DNA of 64,000 bases. Origin: Seriola aureovittata (lineage: Eukaryota > Chordata > Actinopteri > Carangiformes > Carangidae). How positions within the stretch are numbered: position 1 is the stretch's first letter; every line of letters starts with the position of its first letter. The translations under genes and the position numbers were made by a program. The stretch lies in the NCBI RefSeq assembly GCF_021018895.1, contig NC_079380.1, positions 8,047,736-8,111,735 of the forward strand. The letters run 5' to 3'. Of this stretch, positions 48,374-64,000 are shown piece by piece. The notes under the pieces are model-generated. The model was given only the letters and a program-made list of their open reading frames with translations. It was not told the DNA's origin and made no database searches.

Positions 48374-51300
48374 CTACTTCTCCTCTTTGTTTTTGGAGAC
48401 GCTCTCAAACAGCGCGGAGGTCTGCTGACCCAGCGGGTTGTAGAGGAAGGCTTCGATCTCTCCGCCACCGTTGCTGCTTTTCTGGAAGTGGATCTCCAGC
48501 AGATCCTGCAGGGTCTCGTGCTCCATGACGGGATGGATTCCCGTCATAAGCACCGTCCGAGGACACACGGACATCTTGGTCTGGAAGGGAAATCGCCGCA
48601 GACAAAAGAGGGTGCTGCAACTTTATCTAGACTTATTTTAAAAACATCTCTGATGGTGGGGAGCCTTGTGCAACCCGGGCAACTGGCAAATGCTTACCTT
48701 TAAGTTTGTAATTTTTCCATTCAGAAAAGGAGTCACTCTCACTTTGTGGATCTTATTTTTTATCTTCACTTCATGGTACTCTGTTTCTGTCAAACCTCCG
48801 GCAACTGATAGAAGAAAGTTTTATTAGTGGGGATTAAGACTGAAATGGGGTTTAGACAGTGAACTTTACAATTGAAAATACATAAAGCTGTCTGTACCGT
48901 AGGAAATCTAGAGTTCCCTTTCAGGTGCATAGCCTGCAACTCATGTTTTATAATACTAATCGTGTTTCAAAATATTTAAAAAGAGCTGTAGTCTACAATA
49001 TTCCCCATTACCTCCAGAAGTCCTCTCAATCTATTTCCACTGAATAACATTCATCTATAACTATATTCCAACATAATCTCAGTAGCTCACTGTTATTCTC
49101 CACGAATGTGAGGACCATAGTCCCAGAGTCAGGCAGCATCTCGCACTCTTCCACCTCTCCGCCTCCGTGTTTTCCCTTGGAGAAGTAGATCTCCAGCTTG
49201 TTCATCAACATCTCTGTGTCCATTTTGGGCAGGTCGGAGAGTAATATACGCTGAGGACAAACTTCAGAGTCGATCTGGAAGGAGACAGAGACGGGCACAG
49301 AGCAGTTAAAGGAAGTTATTGCTGCGACTGAAACTTCAGGCTGGGCTCACTCAGTCTCTTTGTTTGCACCTCCACCAGCTTGGGCATCATCAGTTGAACC
49401 GGCCTGGCCTCCACAGTGATGCTGCACTCTCCTCCCAGATCCACCCGATGCTTCTTTATGTCCAGGACCTTCTTGGCCACTAATGACAGAGGGAATATAG
49501 ATATTCAGGATTTCAGAATAGCTGCCAAAACCGGTCCAATATAATAAAAAACATGTCAGTATTTCCTGTGTCTGAAGTCTTCAGATAAATCAGATGAATG
49601 ATAATAGGGCCTTAAGGTGCATTTAACACCTAATGCCCATGGTCTAACCTAACACAGATTAGATGCTGCTTTCATCTGTGACTGACAGGTACAGTACTTA
49701 GAGATGAAGGGACAGAATCACTTTTGTTTCAGTGCCCCCTGGTGGTCTCATCTGGCCATGCAGGCAAAGCTGCACCCAGACATGTACTACCTGTATCTGC
49801 TTATAAAGTAACCTGATGTTTTCAGCCTCAGTACGACAAACAAATTTAGCAGTTAGTAATGTTACTTTTAAATAAGTGAACAGACTCAAAGAATCAGACT
49901 TGTCTCACAATTACAATTTACAAACAAACAATTTGAGCTGTGTTGTTGAGAGAAGCATTAACACTTAAGTACATGCAGCAGATGACAATATTGGTGTTTA
50001 CTAGCACATAGGTTTACAATTTCCTTAAATTTTGATATAGAGTCCCTACTGACTTTTAAACAAACACTACAAACGATCCCCAACAGTCAGACCCCCACTT
50101 CCCTCCATGGATTCTACGGGAAAACGCGGAAATACAACAGAAGTCAACTTAGGTTTTAGTTGATTACTTTCTAAATTTTTCTGATGTTTTATTTTCTAAT
50201 TCTGCACCAAAAGCCTTTGAATCTGGCAGCCATGTTGACGAGAGGAGATCATGCTTTTAATGCTTCAGCTCCAACACTGTGGAAACCCCCGACCCTTGGT
50301 AACAGATTATCTGTATCTCATCTAAAACACCATGTGTAAAGGTTGGCTTTTTTTTAATTCCTTTTTACTCCAGTGGTTTTATGTTTTTTATGTTTAATAT
50401 TTAGTTTTCCATACTTTTGATCGCTCCCTGAAGTTCTTGTTGTATTTTATGTAAACCTGTGAGGCACCTTTAAAAAATAATATAGAAATTCACTACTTCT
50501 AATAAACACAGATGAATTAATTTAAACAGGGGACATCAGGCAAACTCACCGACTTCATCCTCAAAGGTAATGAGCGCCGTTCCCTCCTCCATCGGATAAA
50601 CTATACGTGATTTCATTTCAAACGTTTGTGTTTGGGCTGCTTTTACCGTCTGCCCGAGGAAGACGACCTTCTTCTCTGGCACAGCGGTGAGCACCTGAAA
50701 CCAACAGGTACAAGTTTACTGGACACGTCGTGGATCAAGCTGCAGAGAGCGGCGTGTGCTGCGAGGTTCACGTACATGAGTCTGCTGTTTCAGATGGTTG
50801 TTTGTGTCCTCTTCCTTCCTCAGGGCGGCCTCCACTCTCTTGATCTCCTGCATGAGTTCGAACTCCTCCCCCTTTAGTGAATCCAGCTTCGCCTAGACGA
50901 CAGACATTCAGACAGTGATAAGGCAAAGAAAAAGCAACCTATTGTTTTATTAATGGGACCCACATTTGAAATGATCATATGTGGAAAAAACATATGAAAA
51001 ATGCTTTTTTACAGTATTTTATCTCATTTTTTCTTTATATTTTCCTCCCTTTGATGATATTCTCTTTTGCCTTTATTGCTATTTTACTTCAAATATTTAC
51101 TTTTAATGATGCATCATCTCCCTGAAATCATAAAACAGATCTTCTCGAGTCAGTGTCCAATGAATATAATGTGGCTGTGTTGATTCTTTACATGAGAATG
51201 AGTCCAGTGTCATTTTTAAACAAGTGAAACATAATGTGTCTTGTCAGAAAGTTAATAAACCTATTTCCCCAAACGTTAAACTATTCCTTTAAGCTAAATT

Positions 51301-52987
51301 TTGTTTTTAGAATATCATGTATGTTTGTGCATTTTATTTTATTTTATTGTTTTCAGTGTTGTCCTGTCCTTGTCCCAACAACGTGTGTGATACCCTCAGA
51401 CCACGCCCCAATCAGTGGTATCACAGTGGGTGTTTCCCCAAAACTGTAAAAGATCAAGCACCAAGGATTCAGATCGTCCTCAAATAAAGAGCCATACCTT
51501 TTCATTTTCAATCTTCTGCTTGTTGGAGTTTTGTTCCCCGTCCAGATCCTGGCTCAGTTTGAGGGAGCGCTCCTTGAACTTCTGAATCATCTCCTGCTGT
51601 TCGTCTCTGGCGATGGCCAGCTCTTTCTGCTCCTCGATCAGCTGATCATATTTTTTCTATGGATACAGAAGCAAAGCTGCGTCCATGAGGGCTGCAACTA
51701 ATGTCAGAAAAAAAAAGAAGTCCATCCCAGTTTCTCAGAGCACACAGTGAAGTCTTTAGATGTCTTGTTTTGTTGGGCCAGCAGTTAAAAACCCAAATAT
51801 ATTTAGTTTACAGTTGGAGACGACCAAAGATGCTTAAAAATGATTAAAACTTATTTGATTAACAAACAGTTAATTTGCTGTTGATCTACTAATAGACTGT
51901 CTACCTATAAAGTCTATTGACATAGCAGCCAAAAGCATGTATAGAACACGGCTTTTAAATAAATTTGATCTCTTCTCTTCTGTAATAACTTTTTTGCAGG
52001 TCTAAAATTACTTTCAATAACTAATTTAAAATCTCTCCTGTATTTATCTAAAACCACATCTGTATATTCTGTTTACATTCTGGGTTTTAACATCGTATTC
52101 CTCATTTAAATATGTGAATCATCTGTGAATATAAACCTGTTACTTCTTTGTTATTGCAACCTTCTAATTGTCCCAAAGTGAAGTTTCTGCTTTTTATTTT
52201 ATGCTAAAAGAGAGACTTTGTCGACAACATGAACACTTTAAACTCTTTTCTCGACTTCATGGCTTCTGTAGCTACAGCTCTCGGCAGAGTATTGTTCCAG
52301 TTTTTTGGATGCCGTCATGAATGTGATAATTCAATTCCACGTTTTAGCACTGAGTCATAGTTAAAGGTGTGGTACTAAATATCATTATATCAGAGGTGTT
52401 TCTTATATTCTGCCCTTCTCATGTTTCAAAATAGGCACGATGAAATAATGCACTGAATTGCAATGTACTGTATTACCAGCATTACCAGTCTCACTACACC
52501 ACTGTCAGATCAATCATGAGTTTCAGTGCACCTTGTAGTTGCTGATTAAAGTCTGGATCCCCTCCAAGGTGTCCTCTAATGGCTGTGGCTTGTCCACCAC
52601 CAGAGAGAAATCCTAAAACACAAGGACACACGATTACCTCTCAAACAGAAAAACAGAGAGGAAAACCACCTCCATCTCCAGCACCACCACCATACAATCA
52701 TCAAAGCACAGGGTTTAAAAAAACAAGGGAGCTGTGATTTAAATAGACAAGTTTATGAGGATAATTCAGTCATTTTATAAGTGAAACTAGTTTTACACTT
52801 GTGTAACTAAGACTAAAACCCAACAGGAAAGTTACAGTAGTTCCACAGAAAAAAGTGCTGTAACAGAAATATTACTGATGCATTTGATCAATTATTTTAT
52901 TGTGTAATATTTATTTTTTAACAACATAAATAGAACGGAAATGACGTGACAACATGAAGAAAGACGTCTCACCTCATCTGAAGACAT
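48374..52987 (-). CDS. ifi35: interferon-induced 35 kDa protein (NMI/IFI35 family)
   Basis: Cytoplasmic/nuclear interferon-inducible adaptor. Mammalian IFI35 and NMI bind each other through tandem NID domains and modulate innate signalling. Nine coding exons on the minus strand: 52987-52973, 52612-52532, 51656-51498, 50892-50776, 50694-50550, 49479-49370, 49274-49091, 48804-48698 and 48580-48374, encoding 374 residues. Residues about 33-124 are charged, heptad-like coiled coil (YDQLIEEQKELAIARDEQQE). NID-type repeats follow, including CPQRILLSDLP with LEIYFSKGKHGGGEVEE (in exon 7) and CPRTVLMTGIHPV with LEIHFQKSSNGGGEIEA (in exon 9). The exon 49479-49370 donor was chosen as GAG|gtgcaa because it alone keeps the frame into the next exon. 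A plainer gtgagc lies 18 bases on. The protein is longer than human IFI35 (about 286), so NMI was considered. Adjacency to rpl27 and rundc1 matches IFI35 on 17q21.31 and decides the name. An IRF-type element sits at the first exon. Confidence 0.88.
51689..51901. mobile_element. MITE copy, 'ggctgcaact' family (copy F)
   Basis: In an ifi35 intron. Starts 'gagggctgcaactaatgtcag', contains 'cagagcacacagtgaagtc' and 'atgtcttgttttgt', and trails off in attaat-rich sequence. The left end is the best-preserved terminus of the family in this window. Confidence 0.6.
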
Positions 52988-53410
52988 AGTGAAAGTGACC
53001 TGAAATAATATACAAAATATTGGAGCTTTGACATGCTGTTAAACTAAATCAGTGTTTCTTATTGTAGCGTTGTTAACACATGTACATACTGTATGTAAAA
53101 AAAAAAGTTAAACAGAACTTCTATTAATGTACTGTAGGCCCTGAACTCACATAAACAAATGGACGTCCTAGCAAATCTTTAAATACGTCAGAATGACTTC
53201 AGTTACATCAAATTACCCAAAACTAATGGCAGCTGAAAACATCCACGTTGTATCTACACCATTGTTCTGTTGTGTTTAACTAAACTTAGCGGATTTAATT
53301 TATTTCTAATTTTAAAGCAGCTCAGTGTAAACTCACCTCCTTTCGACGATCAATGCTCTGAAGTCAAATAATTCTTTCAGTTTCCATTTCTCGGCAGAAG
53401 GAAGCCCTGA
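52988..53410 (-). promoter_or_regulatory. ifi35: ifi35 5' region: non-coding first exon and interferon-stimulated response element
   Basis: The ATG exon has an acceptor (tttcag) just 12 bases upstream of the start codon, so transcription begins farther up. A good donor, GGAG|gtgagt, ends a likely non-coding exon at 53337. Only 38 bases beyond it, 53390-53375 on the minus strand reads GAAATGGAAACTGAAA, three GAAANN units in perfect register. Positions 53391-53379 match the ISRE consensus (AGAAATGGAAACT). ISREs normally sit within about 100 bases of the start of interferon-stimulated genes, so exon 1 is probably short. The transcription start itself is not determined. Confidence 0.65.
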
Positions 53411-55044
53411 ACGTCTCACTGTTGTCCATCCGGGGGCGCTAATGCGCACCATGTGATGCCTCGTTCAGGTGCTGTTGGAAATATAACCTCTTTACGATGC
53501 AACAAACGCGAAGCACAAGAGGAAATAAGTACTCTGTGTGGAATAAAAGTTTAATAGCTGCACATCTGATTGATTTTATCTGTGAGGATTCGCAGATCAA
53601 ACTTAAGTGGGGAATATACTTTTTTTTTTAAACTCCATCTTATAGCTATAGATTTTTTTCATATACACAGTGATGAAGAAATATCTAGACCTTTAACTTA
53701 TAGTACCACCACATTAGAAGTAACCTATTATAAAAGTCCTGCAATCAAACAATAGAACAAACAAAAGTAATTACAGTGTCAAAACGCTCCAAGAAAAAGT
53801 GGCTAAAGTGACTGTTAGTATACATTACTGATAAATTTGTTCACTGTAAGTAGGATTTTACATAGTTAAGCTGAAGCTATACATTTTTTAATATACGATT
53901 TATTTATAGAAATTTCAACTAGCTGAAGCTATATTGAACTTGTTTAGTTTAGAACAAATATTCTTTGCATTATCATAATCTGAAAGTAACTGTAGCTGTG
54001 AGATAAATGAGTGAAAGTCTAAAGTAGCATAAAATATGAATACAAGTACCTCAATGATGTGTTTAAGTACAGTGTCAGAATTAATGTTTGGTTACTTTCC
54101 ACCTCTCTTCATCAACAATCCCGTTTAAGCCATTTAAAGATACATGTAGTAGAGTATCCTTACATGAAGTATCCACGGCAGTAAAATATCAGTCAGCTTA
54201 AAGAAGCCAGTCATGTTTTTAATGGCTAAGCACACCCTCAGTGTTTGCAATTTTCAAGATTCAAAGCGAGAATTACTTGACCTCGATTTACTGGCGTGTA
54301 GTTTGCTCCACTCTAAGGTTAAGATGCAACTAAGCTTTAACAGGAGTCAGGGAAAAGGCAATAAGTTGTTTCTTCATTGTGGTATTCCTACATTAATACT
54401 AATTTGAGCAGCTCATATAATTTGTGCTTTTTCCAACAGTAAAATTACATTGTGTCCTTAAGTCACCATGTAAAGTAGAACCGTTAGGTTTAAGCTTGGA
54501 GCCAGTTAAAGGTTTATTAGCAAGTGGTCTGAGGTAGATCCACTGAATGACCAATGTAAGTGTGTGTAGAGAATCAACTTATTTGGTGAGAAATTATGGA
54601 TGAGGTGTTTGGATGTTAAACTGTAAATCTGTCCCATTACAATAAAAATCTATTTCTTGTCAACACATTTTGCGAAAGAAAAAAGGTTGAATTCCCACAC
54701 TTTCAGTGTGTTAGTTAGACAGACAACTGCCGACCAGGAGATTTAATAACATTTTGACTTCAATGTCACTATATCCTACCTCACTGAGATTATTAGCATT
54801 TGAAAGAGTGCTGAGGTATCAAAATGTAGGAACCAGACCCATGATCCTGCTCAGTCCACAGCACACCACAACCTAACTTTAACAATAATTATTCTCACAC
54901 ACAAAAATATATAACATTGACGGTTGGCACCACAGTAAATTTGGTTATATTCACAGGTTTTGTCAATTTCAATTCAGAAAGATAGAAATCAAAAAGAAAT
55001 CAACAAAGTCCATTTTTAAACATTTATTGTGAAACCAAGTGAAT
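53411..55044. other. intergenic interval upstream of ifi35 and downstream of rpl27
   Basis: I see no exon, RNA gene or well-formed repeat. The sequence is AT-rich and includes the short rpl27 3' UTR at its right end. Confidence 0.6.
55023..55028 (-). terminator. rpl27: rpl27 polyadenylation signal
   Basis: AATAAA on the minus strand, beginning only 16 bases after the TAA stop. Such a very short 3' UTR is typical of vertebrate ribosomal protein genes. Confidence 0.85.
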
Positions 55045-57964
<2,920 letters not shown>

Positions 57965-58442
57965 TCAACACTTCACAGGCAACATTACTGACGAGAACGG
58001 GACAAAGATAAACACTTAACATGTGGGGGTTTTCCTATGGAGTTTGACTGACCATTACTGCCTGGCTAAGTTAGCATTAGCCTCGAGTCACTTTCTAGGG
58101 CTTTAAATTTACTTACAAGTTCACACACACAAACAAAATTACTACCAATGATCATTTACTTAACACGAGACCAAAAGGGGCATAATGCGCAGGCGAGATA
58201 TTTAACAAAAGCCCCTTTCACAGGCAGTTCAGATGCAAACTGAAGCCGCCATGTTGAAATAAGCGCAACGAAGTGCTTGCAATAATTATCCCTTTTCTAT
58301 CAAAGCCGATTGAAATACACGAAAATATCTATCGCATCTCGGATAGAGGAGTGATTGACACAAGCGTGGAGTGATAAAAACTGTAAATATGGCCAGATTT
58401 AGAGCGATGGTTGAAGATTGTTTGAAGGGAAGTTTCACTCAC

Positions 58443-58548
58443 TGATGCTGTTCTACGGCCGCCGCTAACAGGAAAGGAAGTCCTGTAGGTTTTTGTCAAC
58501 TTTGACCCCACCGATCAAGTACGTCACTTCCGGAAACATATATATTCT
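58443..58548 (-). promoter_or_regulatory. rpl27: rpl27 non-coding first exon, TOP-like start and core promoter
   Basis: On the minus strand, CTTCCTTTCC (58480-58471) is a terminal-oligopyrimidine-like initiator expected at a ribosomal protein start. A short leader then ends in the donor CATCA|gtgagt at 58443. Upstream, TTTCCGGAAGTGACGTA (about 58537-58521) combines an ETS/GABP site with a CRE-like half site, and a TATA-like tract lies at about 58539-58548. This layout is typical of ribosomal protein promoters. The exact start is inferred. Confidence 0.65.
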
Positions 58549-60855
58549 TTATTTTTATGAATCTATTTCTTTAAATTATCGACTGAATCATAATAATAAC
58601 ATTAAAAAGATTATCAGTGATATAGGTTCATCCCTCATCTGCCATATTGTACATTATCATTGTTTTTTTTAATCCTTAGCATTTATTCAATGATTATTCT
58701 GCGACAACAAATACAGTATACTACATTTTTTAATAGTTAATTTTATTTGTGTGAAATATTCAAATCTGATTAATTAATAGAAAAATGTCTGAAATGGAAA
58801 TAAAAATCTGCTGCAAGACATCCTGCTGTTGGCGATGACCATGTTTAGACATTTGTTCTTGTTTGATACATGACAAAAAATAGAAAGTGGTGTAACATCC
58901 TATCAAATGCAAACAAACCAAGACTAGTTCTGTTCTTAATTATACTGCTTCAGCTAATGTGTTATTATGATAATAATTATTATTATTACAGAGAAAACAA
59001 AGGCGTTCAAACTGTTACTTAACTTAACATTTTGTTGATTTAAATTATTGGCTGTATCATATACTTGACTGCTAAGATATTCTTTGAAGGATTCTATTAA
59101 AAAATATAGATTTTTAAAAACGGACATAACGAAGACACATAAACATCACAGTGGGTCATTTATGTTTAATGTGTTTACAGCTGTAATTATACATTAAACA
59201 TGATAAAAAACAAAAAAAACAAATTAGACCACAATTCATATCTCCAAAAGAGATTATTTTTCATTAAAGTGATTAAATAAAAATAACATCAATAGAATTT
59301 AACGTAATTTAAATGATCCAGTGTATCTACAGCTACAGTACAGCAGCTACCATAGTGTTCTGATATGTTCCACAAACTTCAGTGTTGAGCTAAAACATGC
59401 CATCAAATAAATAAATAAATGTCTCTGTACATAAATCACAATGTAACAGTTTAACAAAACACAACAAAAATGGGAAAGGTGAGCAAAATCCAGCATTATA
59501 TGTACTAAACATAGCGCAGAACAGAACACAAATTTTCCATTAACATATAATAATATGAACAAGTTAATAATAAACAAATAAACAAGATAAAATGTGTATG
59601 CACATGCACGCAAGTCACAGAGTGCGCCAACATGGAATCAGGTTTTTATCTCAGGAAATACAAATGTAGTGAGCTTTTATCAGCACGCCTGCTCTCAATG
59701 GTTTGATACGTACATGTACACGTGGGCCCAGGAACACTGAAGTTTCATTCCCATAAACAGAAGGAAAACATACAGCACGTATAAAGTAACCTCAGTTTAA
59801 TAGCATCTATGGTTTGTACATTCAGTTTTTTTAAGGACATGATTCGTGCAACTCAGCTGTTTCAGGAAGATAAAATCTAATTTCTCTGAAAAACAAACTG
59901 GACATAAAAGTAAACTTTTTAAATACAGCATTAAATACAGGATGTAAGCCATTACATCATGACATAAATTGTGGTCAAATAATATCACTGTCAGTTCATT
60001 TTGATTTTAACTCCACCTGGAACAGGAGAAAAGCAGCAGTTCATACAGGGTCTAAATGCTGTTCACACACCTGAACGCAACATGCAACAACTGATAACAG
60101 CTTCAGAGGATTAAAAATTTAAAATGGAGTTGAGAGCAATGTAAGTAAGTTGATAACTGCATATTTGTAGGCAACGTTACACAACACTTTAACTTCACAC
60201 CCCGATGGAAACTGTAAGATTTTCTTCATTTCAAGTTGACCTGAGTGCTGATGTTTAGCTTCACGATCAACCAGTCTGCTACATGGGATTTACTGCCTCA
60301 ATAATTCAGTCCATGACAGAAGAATGGAGCAGCACCAGGACCAATACATCACAAGCTCTTCTCTGCTCATTCATTTTCTTCCTAGATTGCAACCACGTTA
60401 CAGTTCAGATTACTGTACAAATCCAACCTCTTTCTTTGATGCATAGGCCAGGAAACTATCACGTAAACAGGGGAATGATACTGTATGATGAGCACAGGTC
60501 GTAATGGTCAGGAAGGCTTTACTAAAGATGAGGTATCTATCTCAATCTCCCCTCTAAGGCAGGGTTACAGTACAAGTGACATTGTCCTCTCGTCATTTTG
60601 GCATCTTAAACGTAGTGGGATATGCCATTGATGGTTGCTCATGGCTGAAGCTCAATCAACATAATCATCCATGCATGTACTGTCGATTTCACTTCAAATG
60701 GGTGGCTGCGTAAACAACTTTTAAGAGGTTACCTACTTGAAGCACAAAGACATGCTTTTGGTCCTGAATGCAGGTAAGAGCTGTGTAGTTTAGCTGATAA
60801 AAGACTTGATTTTTTAGACTGGTGTTTCTCTATGTTTCATGGATTTGTTGCCTCC
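58549..60855. other. rpl27 upstream region and rundc1 3' UTR
   Basis: There is no coding exon. The left part is AT-rich promoter-distal sequence with a short ATT run near 58968-58990. The right part is probably a long rundc1 3' UTR, possibly ending at the minus-strand ATTAAA at 59170-59165. Confidence 0.55.

Positions 60856-64000
<3,145 letters not shown>

Overview
This is nuclear DNA from a ray-finned fish, most likely a percomorph teleost. The genes are intron-rich and vertebrate in structure. The non-coding DNA carries teleost-type repeats: a tRNA-derived SINE with intact target-site duplications, several nonautonomous DNA-transposon (MITE) families, a decayed Tc1 element, a LINE fragment and long microsatellites. 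There are no prokaryotic, CRISPR or viral features. Seven protein-coding genes are supported by exon-by-exon reading with matching splice phases. Layout: (1) 620-11409 (+), the 3' nine coding exons of a glutamate transporter closest to SLC1A2/EAAT2, whose N-terminus lies off the left edge and whose cytoplasmic tail is unusually long and repetitive; (2) 11410-20209, a repeat-rich intergenic stretch; (3) 20210-25242 (-), the Kv1.7-type potassium channel kcna7, convergent with the transporter; (4) 28486-34378 (+), hsd17b14, a short-chain dehydrogenase/reductase; (5) 35136-45158 (+), bcat2, the mitochondrial branched-chain aminotransferase; (6) 48374-52987 (-), an NMI/IFI35-family gene, best called ifi35, with a near-perfect interferon-response element at its first exon; (7) 55045-57916 (-), ribosomal protein gene rpl27, with a non-coding first exon near 58443-58480; (8) 60856-63803 (-), the 3' four coding exons of rundc1, which continues off the right edge. 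The order is informative. kcna7, hsd17b14 and bcat2 have human orthologues on 19q13.33. ifi35, rpl27 and rundc1 are neighbours on human 17q21.31. The join between the two blocks lies in the gene-poor interval 45159-48373. The genes share no pathway. This is ordinary vertebrate chromosome, and I see no new multi-gene system. The points most worth a second look are the SP-repeat tail of the transporter, the triple GAAANN element at ifi35, an altered cofactor-loop sequence in hsd17b14, the block junction, and several perfect or long inverted repeats. Exon boundaries were inferred by eye from splice sites, phase and family knowledge. UTR limits and repeat edges are approximate.
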